From: Beroe forskalii
Taxonomy: Eukaryota; Ctenophora; Nuda; Beroida; Beroidae
Assembly: GCA_011033025.1 (NCBI GenBank)
Contig: WFMF01000175.1
Coordinates: forward strand, 1 to 64,000
Direction: 5' to 3'
Length of the DNA stretch: 64,000 nt
Part shown: piece by piece, positions 47,772 through 59,400 of the stretch
Layout: the number at the start of each line of letters is the position of its first letter
How positions within the stretch are numbered: the first letter of the stretch is position 1
The notes under the pieces: model-generated
Database searches by the model: none
Told to the model about the DNA's origin: nothing
The model's input: only the letters and a program-made list of their open reading frames with translations
Position numbers and translations under genes: made by a program

Positions 47772-49298
47772 ATGACTGAACCATCACCGAACCTATCCGC
47801 CTTCTTCAACAACCCGATATACAGTGACGTAAAACTCTACACCAAATCCCGGACTATTCTCGCTAACTCAGTTGTTCTGGCGAGCAACAGTTCTGTTTTT
47901 CGGAAAATTATCGAGGAGGACAACGAAAAGGATATTTTTCTTGACTCTTTTCTTGATGAGGAAGATGAAATGGAAATGTTGGTGGCAAGTCTTTATAATC
48001 GATCGAATCTAGTGCTTACCATGGATGTTTTACAAACTGTAGTTAAATTTGGTGCGACATATCAGATTTTATGGATTATTGCTGACGCCTTAAAGTTCGT
48101 CAAAGGAAACATTTCGCATGAAATCTGTATTGAAATTTGCCGGACAGGACATAAACTGAAGGAAAACTTTGGGTACAAAGAAATTTTAGAAGTTTCTCTT
48201 CAATTTGTAAAGAACACGAAATATTTGGAAGAAATCGTGACTCAGTTGGAATCAATTGAAGACGACGACTACCTTCTGGCCCTTCCTGCCTCATTCTTCA
48301 AGCATTTGTTACAAAACGAACTTCGTCGAGATGAGAAAAGAATCATCGAACTTATTCAAAGGTGGTTTAAACGCGATTCAAACGTTATCCAGGCCATGGA
48401 ACTATTGCCCCTTCTCCAACTCTCTCAACTCTACTTGGTAAACCAGGAAACCCACTCTCGCTTCTTCGAGTTTCTCATTTCTTCAGAAAAACTGACATCC
48501 GAAGACCGGAAGACGATTCTCGAGGAATCCGGGAGGAGCATTGCTGAGAGCCGGCATTGCATAGTAACTGGTGTAGGGTTCAGTAAGGAAGTTCCTAAGG
48601 AACTGGAAGCTTCAGGTCAGAATATCAGAGTGTTTCTACAGTCTCCAACTTGGAGGAACTGTTCGTTTGACGATCTGATCATGGTGAAGCAGTTCCAGGG
48701 GGTAAACGAATACGTTTTTCTTGAACTGGTCCTAGCGTGGAGTGCTGTTAACCAAACCACTGAAGCTCAAGTGAAACACGTTCTGGGACTTATCAAACTA
48801 TCTGAAGTAAACCTGGAATACCTCAAGGACTTTGTGGAACACATCCGACAAGCTCTCCCCCATCTAACAGACATGTTCGACAGCGAGCTAATCACACGTT
48901 GTGACAGCCATTCCTTCAACACCAACCACACCAAACAGTTCACCGCAGCCGCCCTGATTGGCAGTCAAATCCGGAACATGAAGCAGAAGAAACACAGTCT
49001 GACTGTTCGACCGTGCGGGGTGTGGGGTTGTTGGAACAGCTCGTTAGGGGTGGTAGACTTGCGGTTGAGGCATGACAGCTTCCCGTTTTACAAGGTTTCA
49101 GGAAGCAGTAGAGTTCAGGGACCCCTGGAACACTCCCATAATGAGGCCGTGTGGCATATCTACTTCCTGGTCGGTGGAAGGATTGTGTCGTGTTACTGTG
49201 AGACCTGGGAGGGAGTGATGGAGAGGGTCAAGGAGGGGGCGGGGTCGTGGTTAAAGTCGTTTGTAGGGGCTGATGAAGTTTACTTTAACTTAACGTGA
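47772..49298 (+). CDS. BTB/BACK-domain protein, single exon, 508 aa
   Basis: Residues ~10-105 form a BTB domain (NNPIYSDVKLYTKSRTILAN, VVLASNSSVFRKII), the usual dimer and cullin-3 adaptor fold. Residues ~110-235 look like BACK (FFKHLLQNELRRDEKRIIEL, then a helical run). A second helical part follows (FLELVLAWSAVN, LGLIKLSEVNLEYLKDFV). The last ~95 residues (from VRPCGVWGCWNSS) are rich in Trp, Cys and aromatic residues and I do not recognise them; the position would suit a substrate-binding domain. No Kelch repeats are seen. Uninterrupted by introns. Its 3' end recurs in block A. The stop lies about 400 bp before MRPL43 on the same strand. Confidence 0.82.
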   Translation: MTEPSPNLSAFFNNPIYSDVKLYTKSRTILANSVVLASNSSVFRKIIEEDNEKDIFLDSFLDEEDEMEMLVASLYNRSNLVLTMDVLQTVVKFGATYQILWIIADALKFVKGNISHEICIEICRTGHKLKENFGYKEILEVSLQFVKNTKYLEEIVTQLESIEDDDYLLALPASFFKHLLQNELRRDEKRIIELIQRWFKRDSNVIQAMELLPLLQLSQLYLVNQETHSRFFEFLISSEKLTSEDRKTILEESGRSIAESRHCIVTGVGFSKEVPKELEASGQNIRVFLQSPTWRNCSFDDLIMVKQFQGVNEYVFLELVLAWSAVNQTTEAQVKHVLGLIKLSEVNLEYLKDFVEHIRQALPHLTDMFDSELITRCDSHSFNTNHTKQFTAAALIGSQIRNMKQKKHSLTVRPCGVWGCWNSSLGVVDLRLRHDSFPFYKVSGSSRVQGPLEHSHNEAVWHIYFLVGGRIVSCYCETWEGVMERVKEGAGSWLKSFVGADEVYFNLT

Positions 49299-49599
49299 AG
49301 TTAACATGAACCTTTCATGTACTTTGCAATGTTAGAATGTGCATGGCGTTGTTTTGCTTTTAAAAAGGTTGCGCAGTTGAAAATTTGTAAATTATTTATT
49401 CATTCATCATTTAATTGAGATACATTACATTCTGAACAAATGAAATTTCGTTACTTGGCTCATTATATTACAATGTTTGATTTAATTGAATGTCATTATC
49501 TAGACAATTAAAAGAGATAATGATCTAAATTATGATACTAGACCGGATTTAGAGTCTCTTGATGCAATTTATGTCATGATTTCCTAAAGTCTTGTATTG

Positions 49600-49692
49600 T
49601 CACTCTATTCCCAAATTGGGTCTACTACCAATAGTCTCTTATAGGGTCTACTACTAATTGGTTCTACTAATTGGGTCTACTACAAATAGGGG
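49600..49692 (+). promoter_or_regulatory. AATTGGGTCTACTAC repeats before MRPL43
   Basis: Four degenerate copies of a ~15-20-bp word ending GGGTCTACTAC or GGTTCTACTA lie within 95 bases upstream of the start codon and are conserved in block A (30308-30380). No TATA box. They may be promoter elements or the 5' leader; this is inference. Confidence 0.4.
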
Positions 49693-49694
49693 CC

Positions 49695-52600
49695 ATGTCA
49701 TATACCAAGACAGCGTCCCGGTTCGTCAAACCCAAGTCAGTCTACCTAAACCCGGTCAAGAAACCGCACAACAACGTATTCAAGAAGGATCCCAACCTCA
49801 GAGCACGTGAGTTTCCCGTAAAATTAATTTAGGGATTACCAGAAAATAAGTTCAAAGAAGATGATTTTTATAGGAATTGAATTGGATTTATTCATCAGGG
49901 AATCACCAGTATTCGTCAAATCAGTTTCGACTTTCGGATTTTAAAAAACTCCGATACCTACATCCCACTTTTAGGCAAATTCTCGTATTTTAGGCATATT
50001 CTCGTATTACAATCACGAGTATAATTATTTCTCGCTTATCGAGCGTTTTGGAACTCGGCCAGGGGAATTTTAAAATCAAATAGTAATGTTATGTTAACCA
50101 AGTCATCATATCGCCTTGACAATTCGGTGCTTAAACAAATTCAACCAGTTTTCGAATATGGACACCGTCCAGGAAGCCCAACGGATACAACCATAATTTG
50201 TTGTATGAGTTTTTAAGGTGTATAAAGACAATGAAAAAGCCGTTATAATCTAATGTCGCCAGAGGGTGGCAAGCCCCTCAACATGGTTATTGATGCTTTT
50301 TAATTTAAACCATTCCTTTCAGCGCTGACAAAGGTGCTGAACACGTGTAATAATGCAGCAGGGGGAGGAAGATATGTTCCCCAGTGTAAACGTGTAACCT
50401 TCAGAATACACCCCACCGCCCCAGACTCCTTCCACGTTAGTACAGAGGGTTTTTAAATAATAAAATGGTGGTGATTTTACAAGAACCTCAGCCTGAGGTT
50501 TTGAAAAAAAGCTAAGTGTTTTTAATTGGTCACTTAATAAGAAACTGTTTTTTAACAAGAACCTGAGGTTTTGGAATACTGAGAAACCTATTCTAGAATT
50601 TAGAAGTGAAGTCGGTAATATGGCTTAGAATGGAAAATTTATGACGTCACAATTTCTATGTAAGGAGTGTATGGTTTCTGTGTTGATTGTATAGAAGAGC
50701 TCATAGCAAACAATATATAATAAAATATACTTTGTATTAATACCTACTGGGCAATAGATAACCAAGATACCATGATAATGCATTATTAAATCATCAAATG
50801 TTAAGTCATACCGTATACTCGAACAGGCTACTTGCAGAGTTTGGTGCCATGGTGATGTACCATGCTATACAACTCATATTCTTTACTTCAATAGTTCCAC
50901 GATGAAGGGGATGGGGAATGTGTAGATTTTTTATTTCTATCCTACCTTGTTGAACTTACTTTTGTCGGTTCTTTCATATTTCTTTCCAAAGAATCGGTTA
51001 AAAATCCTGTTAAATATATGCTATCAAGGTTTACATTTTTGTTTGGTTACTTCACCCCAATCAACGTTGTCCCAGTCCCTTGAAACCCTTATCACCCCCT
51101 CTTGACCCCTCTCAAACCCGCGTATAACCCTTTAGGCTCGCGAGTACCTCCAGAACCACCCTGTTTAACCCCTCTGCTTCAGGCTCGTGAGTACCTCCAG
51201 AACCACCCTGTTTAACCCCTCTGCTGCAGGCTCGCGAGTACCTACAGAACCACCCTGTTTAACCCCTCTGCTTCAGGCTCGCGAGTACCTCCAGAACCAC
51301 CCTGTTTAACCCCTCTGCTTCAGGCTCGTGAGTACCTCCAGAACCACCCTGTTTAACCCCTCTGCTTCAGGCTCGAGAGTATCTACAGAACCACCCTGTT
51401 TAACCCCTCTGCTTCAGGCTCGTGAGTACCTACAGAACCACCCTGTTTAACCCCTCTGCTTCAGGCTCGCGAGTACCTACAGAACCACCCTGTTTAACCC
51501 CTCTGCTTCAGGCTCGTGAGTACCTACAGAACCACCCTGTTTAACCCCTCTGCTTCAGGCTCGCGAGTACCTACAGAACCACCCTGTTTAACCCCTCTGC
51601 TTCAGGCTCGTGAGTACCTACAGAACCACCCTGTTTAACCCCTCTGCTTCAGGCTCGCGAGTACCTACAGAACCACCCTGTTCAACCCCTCTGCTTCAGG
51701 CTCGTGAGTACCTACAGAACCACCCTGTTTAACCCCTCTGCTGCAGGCTCGCGAGTATCTCCAGAACCACCCTGTTTAACCCCTCTGCTGCAGGCTCGGG
51801 AGTACCTACAGAACCACCCCGTTTAACCCCTCTGCTGCAGGCTCGCGAGTATCTCCAGAACCACCCTGTTTAACCCCTCTGCTGCAGGCTCGGGAGTACC
51901 TGCAGAACCATCCTGTTTAACCCCTCTGCTGCAGGCTCGTGAGTACCTACAGAACCACCCTGTTTAACCCCTCTGCTTCAGGCTCGCGAGTACCTACAGA
52001 ACCACCCTGTTTAACCCCTCTGCTTCAGGCTCGGGAGTACCTACAGAACCACCCTGTTTAACCCCTCTGCTGCAGGCTCGTGAGTACCTACAGAACCACC
52101 CTGTTTAACCCCTCTGCTGCAGGCTCGCGAGTACCTCCAGAACCACCCTGTTTAACCCCTCTGCTGCAGGCTCGCGAGTATCTACAGAACCACCCTGTTT
52201 AACCCCTCTGCTGCAGGCTCGCGAGTATCTACAGAACCACCCTGTTTAACCCCTCTGCTGCAGGCTCGCGAGTACCTCTAGAACCACCCTGTTTAACCCC
52301 TCTGCTTCAGGCTCGGGAGTATCTCCAGAACCACCCTGTTTAACCCCTCTGCTTCAGGCTCGTGAGTACCTACAGAACCACCCTGTTTAACCCCTCTGCT
52401 GCAGGCTCGTGAGTATCTCCAGAACCACCCTGTTTAACCCCTCTGCTTCAGGCTCGCGAGTACCTCCAGAACCACCCTGTTTAACCCCTCTGCTGCAGGC
52501 TCGCGAGTACCTACAGAACCACCTATCGGAAGTTGCTAAGAAACACAGCACTGTCAGTTTCTACGTTACAGAGTCTCAGACCAGAGTTCCCTGCGTTACT

Positions 52601-54927
52601 GCACACTACCTTAACGGCTACCAGGAGGTAAGGTGATGAACCAATAAGTGCGCAAGTTTACAATCAAATCGCGCGCTGATTGGACGATGTAAAATGAACC
52701 TGTGGGCCGGTAGACGCCAGACGGTTGAGATTGATGTCATTCTATCTTTTCTTAATTAAAAAAAAACAACAACAAACGCCATGAATATAGAATTAAATCT
52801 AACTGGCAAATTGAACGCATGAAATGTCATAAGGCTGTTAAAAGTGATGTGATGTAATGCTTTACTTTATTATTTCGCATTCCCGTGAGGTCAGTCTTAC
52901 GTACTCGCGTAGGTTTACCTTCATACTACAATGCAGAAATGCTATCAATAACAATGAGTACAGAAGTCTTTTACTGAAGAATAAAGGAATAAAACAACAA
53001 TATTCGGGGCGTACGTTTAAAGGCCAGTCGCCACGCTCGACACACTGTGATTGCAGATAACTAGCCCCTCGGACTCGTGCCATATCTAGTAGGTTGCATC
53101 ATAAGATCAAATTTGTTTGTATAAACTAGTGTTTAAAACTTAGTACAGGGGATGATGCGTGGGAAGAGCATAGCATATCGGGTGGTTCCCATGGTTGCAG
53201 TCATTGGGAATGCCGTCATTATCACGTGGTCTATCACAAATGCGTTGTAGTCACAGTATAGGGCGGTCAAGAGTGACATAAGGGGATGATTTTAGAGAAA
53301 TTATAATACTTGGGAGATCAGAAAATTCAATCACAGGCTTGGAATAAATCTTTAAAATTGTATATGATCATCTGAAGCAGACGTCATTTGAAGTGGAAGA
53401 ACCAGTCAAGTGAACTGCTAACGTTAGAAATTTTAACTTTGAGTACTGAAATTTGATGAGAGACGGTAAGCTCATTATGCTGTAGAGACCTCATACTCTA
53501 TTTTCTGTCGTTTCTGATTGGGTTAGGAGTGGGAAGTAAAATTCTAAGAGCCAATCACGCACTCGTACTCTCATATAATATTGAAGTACTGTACAGATAT
53601 ACTTTACATTTTCACGATATATTTCAATGCCAAATGCCAAAGCCGGACTAATCTCCATTTGAAAATCCACTGTATCTTGAGAAAATAAACATGAACTTTA
53701 CGCAGGAACAACGGATAGACAACGTTCAGGAAGACATCTTGCGGCAGTTTGTTGAAAAGTACTGCAATTACTCTGGGGACATTCAGAAAGGTGGGCTTAT
53801 TTTTGTTGTACAGGGGCGTAATATGTACAATTCATCATGTGTATTTTCACATACGTTTATAAATATCAGACGGCAGAAATTTCACTGCCAAAGTGATGAC
53901 AGTTAAAAAAAACAGAAAATAAATCGATTTACATACCCAACCGTCAGAAGATAAATAAGGGTATTTATTAACTGTGTTACAATTTGTAACTAGCTCGCTT
54001 TTGCTCGAGATCCTTGATCTTTAAACTGACACAGGTCACATGTATATCATTATTTCAGGTCGTATGAACAGGCACCAGCCCTCGACCAATTCCCGATCAG
54101 TACAAGGAATGTGGAATCCTTATCTTAACGCCCCCCAACCTGACCTAAACGCTCCCCTTTCACTTCAAGAGGTACTGCTTCTGTTTATTTTTATCTACAA
54201 ACTACAGTACAGAAGTGCTGAAGTCTGTTCACCAAGTCTTTATAGTTAGTGATCTAAAAATGATAATAAATTTTAAATAATAATAAAAATAATAATAATT
54301 ATACTGCTTCAATCTATACCACAACGCGTTGTTATCGAATGACTTATGGCAATGAAAGGGTACCTTGGCAAGGTATTTGGTACATGTCCAAATTGCCCAA
54401 TCCCGGCTAAAAATAAACGTAACGCGCGATGAAATATTCCTTTCAGCACGTTAGTCCCAACTACGCGCAAGTATGATTTGGCGCGCGCGCGCGGTAGCTA
54501 CGTATGCGCGCGCATGATATAATGGCAATGATTTCAAATTTTGTTCGATCACCTCTCCTTACGGCTAAAAGTATGTATAAGGTCACCAAAACGTCACAAG
54601 TTTTGATTAAATACGTCTGAAATTAACTATTGGTTCAAACCCAATACATCGTAATTTCAAGTTTAGATCTCAAGAACCTCTCTCAAACAGTCAGTCCGGG
54701 AAAAAGAAAAACATTGTGCATTCCATCGTTCCCAATGCAACAGTTTGTTTACATTATCCGATATTGTCGATGTTCAGCATATTTCACGGTATCACGAAAC
54801 GTTTTAAACCCTTTCAAATTGCCCTTAATTTCAGCTGAAAGACAAACACAGAACAGATGTCGACGTTAATAAATACCGGGGATTGGCTCCAGAGTTCTAC
54901 GAAAGGAAGAGAAAACTGATTAAGTGA
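49695..54927 (+). CDS. MRPL43: Mitochondrial large-subunit ribosomal protein mL43
   Basis: A structural protein of the mitochondrial 39S subunit with an L51/S25/CI-B8 thioredoxin-like fold. Exons: 49695-49806, 52452 or 52499-52627, 53706-53790, 54059-54171 and 54835-54927. Landmarks shared with animal mL43: SRF near the start, AREYL, VTAHYLNGY, NYSGDIQ and SVQGMWNPYLN. The later phases agree (0, 1, 0). Exon 1 ends with donor GCAC/GTGAGT in phase 1. The acceptor nearest exon 2 (52498) would then break the frame, while the previous unit's acceptor (52451) keeps it and adds 16 residues (RSRVPPEPPCLTPLLQ), giving about 192 aa. A GC donor after CTCAGA would give 175 aa with the last acceptor. A polyadenylation signal occurs at 55461. 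Confidence 0.92.
51136..52498 (+). repeat. 47-bp minisatellite of 3' splice sites, ~29 units (block B)
   Basis: Same unit as the block A array and in the same place, between MRPL43 exons 1 and 2, but under half as long. It begins after ACCCTTTAG at 51135 and runs without a break into true exon 2. Variants with T (GCTCGTGAGTACC) create a perfect GTGAGT donor four bases after the unit's AG. Confidence 0.95.
54257..54305. repeat. AATAAT microsatellite in an MRPL43 intron
   Basis: Short A/T trinucleotide run present only in block B. Confidence 0.6.
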
Positions 54928-56432
54928 TGACTTAATACGGTGCTTAATTTGCTTGTTGATAATACCTGCTTCTTCAGGCTTCAGACAGTATTAAATTATG
55001 ATATGAATGGAGAAACTGCATATTCAATACTTTTTAAGTTTTATAAGTTAACTTATTTCTATTTGGGTGATATTATGTACAACGGCATCATGTTTTGTGC
55101 ATTTTCAGTCCGAAGGAACAATATAAACAGTAAGGGCTATTATGAGTCAATTTTATGTGCACAGGATCGGAGTTAGGTGACAAGATTTTGATGGTTCATT
55201 ATTGGTTCACTATTTTGATGGTTCACTATTGATCATTAAGTCTAACGATTTTAACGTTTCCATTTCGTCAAAATTGCACATTTTCTTCGTTAGGGATCGG
55301 TCACATATTATGTTATCACCCAGGGGGAGGGTGGTTCCGAATGATTACGTTACATGTTATTGTAACAAATACAACTACTGTAAACTTGATTACGAGGGGG
55401 AGGGGGTTGAAATCGGCCAAAAATTGATTACGTAATATTTGAACGATCCCTTATTAACGAAATAAAACTGTTCAATTATAAATTCAAACTATTAAAGCAA
55501 CCAAAAAGCAATATCATCCAAAGATAATGAAATCTGAACAAATATTAATTACTGGTCACAGTACTGCGGGAACTAAAATCACGGCTACGAAGAATATAAT
55601 TGCGGTGAAATCATCAACAATAATTAAAATAAATTCGATTAATTGATCGTTTAAAATTGCACGTTTAACATAACAAAGTCTTAGCCAGTGCATCGACTCC
55701 ATTTAACACTTTTTCTAAGTGGGGTGTATCTGTTAACAGATGCAACGCCTAAATCCAATTTCGCTAGAATTTAACAGAAACATTAAACAATGCATACCAA
55801 ATGTTAACTTCAAGTAAGGAATTTGATAGGTGGAAAGATACTCATAACAATTACTTTAAAATCGTGTTATTCGTTATTGCTCAATGCACGATTGATACCG
55901 AAGATTATTTGCTATCTTCATAAGATTCAACTCTGTACACGAAAATCTACAAACAAAATGATGTGTAATTCATAAGCTTTGAATGAAAATCAACAAACAA
56001 AATGAGCTTTGAATGAAACGTTTGACAGATAACTAAACTTTAAAGTAATACGCATCCTAAAATCTCTGAATCTCAGTCATTAGTCAAAATAAAGATCTTC
56101 AAACTTCTATTTACATGAATAGTGAATACGGATGAACATAAATCAGCAATTGATTACTAAAATGTCAAAATGATAACATAAAATTTTCCCCATAAAATCT
56201 CCTGCAGCGACATACTATGTTGTACTTTTAACTGATAGTCCAGCGCAAATTTGACCTTGATCTCGAATACATCACGTCAAACATATGTCATTAGGGGTCA
56301 CACGGTTATTAATAGAAGTTCATCAAATAGCGACATCAAATCGTCGACACCGTCCACTCTGTAGGATGATATCGGACCCGCTGACACAAGATGCTCGTAA
56401 CGGCCTATCATCATAGTAGACAAAACTTCCAT

Positions 56433-56438
56433 TTTATT
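56433..56438 (-). promoter_or_regulatory. Polyadenylation signal of the SLC49-type gene
   Basis: Minus-strand AATAAA 40 bases past the stop codon at 56478. Confidence 0.6.
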
Positions 56439-56477
56439 CTAGAAATTATTGAAATTCGTACAAATTCCGATAGCAGA

Positions 56478-59400
56478 TCACATAATCCCAGCATTTCGAA
56501 TTTGTTGCACACTCCGAGTGTCTAATTGTTCCACGGTGACAGACTGAGCGTCGATAAGGAGTCGCACGTTTGTGGATCGGTAGAACGCGGCGAGTATTGT
56601 AGCGAAAATGGATGAGCCGAGCATAACGTAGTTTAGCTTGTCTTTGTCACTGTCAGACACTGAAGGTGATGTTGTATATCAAGCTTAAAGGTGGGATGTT
56701 GGTTGAGAACTGTCAAAATCATTTCCATAAAAACAAAGAAAAAGTTCAAAACGGAACCAATTCAAACTAATTTGACCAACCCTCGAATTGCTTGTCGCCC
56801 GCCGAAGGCGAAGGGGTCAGACAACGTCTGACAACGAATTGCCAGACGTTTCCTGGCCTCCTTCACTAGAATTGCCATACAACGTCTGGCAATTCTAGAA
56901 AACACAACTCACGTAAGTTCGGGATCTGTAGAATGACAGTGAAGATAAGGCACATGAACTGATTCCCCAGTACCATCACAGTGCTACTTAGTTCCTCGCT
57001 AACAGGGTGACTTGACTCAGCACTCATATCAAACAGGATAGGAACCACACCTGAACACATGATAAACAATGTGAAAATCGTCTTAAAATGCGCAGAACTA
57101 TGATTATGAAATAAGTATAGATTTTCATGTAAATTGGAAGACTAAAGAAGTGGGGAGCAACAAATTTACCTGTGATAATAATAAATTTACCTGTGATGAA
57201 CATTGTTGCTAGAACGTATGACGCCCAAACGGCCCCCATAGACCGTGGGGATATCCATTCCTCGATTTCTGCTACGAATAGTCCGAAACAAATGCACCCC
57301 ATGGCCAAAATGCACACGTTCATGCGTTTCTGAAACGTTTGGCCTAGTGACGGTCTTAATTTAATGGTACCAAAACACGGGAAAGTAAATTAAAGGCACA
57401 AATTCTTGAATGGGGAGAAGAACGTATTTTGCCGTCACATGAGTTTCTGAAATAATTTTCCCACGCGCGCGCGCGCTGATAAACTCATTTTTGCGCCAAC
57501 TGAATCACAAATAAGACTATGCGCGTTCCAATTAATCACATTTGTTTATGTAGAAACAGTAGGACTTTCGACCAAAAGTGAACCAAATCGTGCGCGGAAA
57601 TCTGCGTTTTTACGGAATAACTTGGAAATATTTCAACACTTATTTTTTCAAAATCATGAAATAAGAAAAGTTACCCACCGACTGATTATAACTAATGAGA
57701 ATAATAGAATTTGCTGCATTCGAAATTGATAATAGTAGAAATTTGGCAGTCCATATGAGTAATTTTCGAAATACCTATCAGGTCAAATGGTTCAAAAAAT
57801 GGCAAAAGTCGATTTCGAGCATGTTCCCACAACAGATTTTCCACCAGATTTTGCAAGGATGTTCATTTCATCATTGTCTTTCATAAACCATAAAAGAAAA
57901 TGGGGTCTATGCTAATTTTTCGAGATATAAAGGTCAAACGCAAAATACCGACGAAAATGGTTCCAATAATGGCAAAAAAGTCGATTTTGAGGATGTTCCC
58001 ACCAACAGATTTTTCTGAAATTTTGCAGGGATGTTCATTTCATCATTGTCTTTCCAGAAACCATAAAAAAGAAATTGGGGTCTATGTGCTAATTTTCGAG
58101 ATATAAGGTCAAACGTACAGAGAAAGCCGACGAAATGGTTTCAAAAATGGCAAAAAAAGTCGATTTCGAGCATGTTCCCACCAACAGATTTTCTAAATTT
58201 TGCAAGGATGTTCATTTCATCATTGTCTTTCATAAACCATAAAAGAAAATGGGGGGTCTATGTGCTAATTTTCGAGATATAAGGTCAAACACAAGGAAAT
58301 ACCAAAACGAAAATGGTTCAATAATGGCAAAAGTCGATTTTGAGGATGTAACCACCAACAGATTTTCTGAAATTTTGCAGGGATGTTCATTTCATCATTG
58401 TCTTTCAGAAACCATAAAGAAAATTGGGGTCTACGTGTATTTTTTCGAATATAAAGGAATCAAAAAACGCAAAATACCGACGAAAATGGTTCAAAAATGG
58501 CAAAAGTCGATTTTGAGGGGTGTTCCCACAACAGATTTTCCTGAAATTTGCGGGATGTACATTTCATCATTGTCTTTCAAGAAACCATAAAAATTAGGGG
58601 TCTATGTGCTAATTTTCGAGATATAAGGTCAAACGCCAAAGGAAATACCGACGAAAATGGTTCAAAAATGGCAAAAAGTCGATTTTGAGGGTGTTCCACC
58701 AACAGATTTTCCTGAAATTTTGCAGGGATGTTCATTTCATCGTGTCTTTCCGAAACCATAAAAGAAAATTGGGGGTCTATGTGCTGATTTTCAAGATATA
58801 AAGGGTCAAACGCAAAGGAAATACCGACGAAAATGGTTCAAAAATGGCAAAAAGTCGATTTTGAGGATGTTCCCACCAACAGATTTTCCTGAAATTTTGC
58901 AGGGATGTTCATTTCATCATTGTCTTTCCAGAAACCATAAAAAGAAAATTGGGGTCTATGTGCTAATTTTTCGAGATATAAGGTCAAACGCAAAATACCG
59001 ACGAAAATGGTTCAAAATGTAAAAGTCGATTTTGAGATGTTTCCACCAACAAATTTTCTGAAATTTTGCAGGGATGTTCATTTCATCATTGTCTTTCAGA
59101 AACCATAAAAGAAAATTGAGGGGTCTATATTTTAATTTTTCGAGATATAGGTCAAACGCAAGGAAATACCGACGAAAATGGTTCAAAAATGGCAAAAGTC
59201 GATTTTGAGGATGTTTCCCACCAACAGATTTTCCTGAAATTTTGCAGGGATGTTCATTTTCATCATTGTTTTTCAGAAACCATAAAAGAAAATTGGGGGT
59301 CTATGTGCTAATTTTCGAGATATAAGGTCAAACACAAAAGGAAATACTAAAACGAAAATGGTTCAAAATGGCAAAAAGTCGATTTTGAGGTGTTCCCATC

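Larger units (their letters stand above)
49139..56779. repeat. Block B, the fuller copy of 29850-40837
   Basis: Contains the BTB 3' end, the whole MRPL43 and the last SLC49 exon, in the setting of complete neighbouring genes on both sides. This suggests that B is the original and A the derived or displaced copy. Similarity ends at about 56779. Confidence 0.9.

Noticed and set aside
51136-52498. Possible CRISPR-like array because of the regular direct repeats
   Set aside because: Units are contiguous with no unique spacers, lie in an animal gene intron and match its exon; it is a minisatellite.
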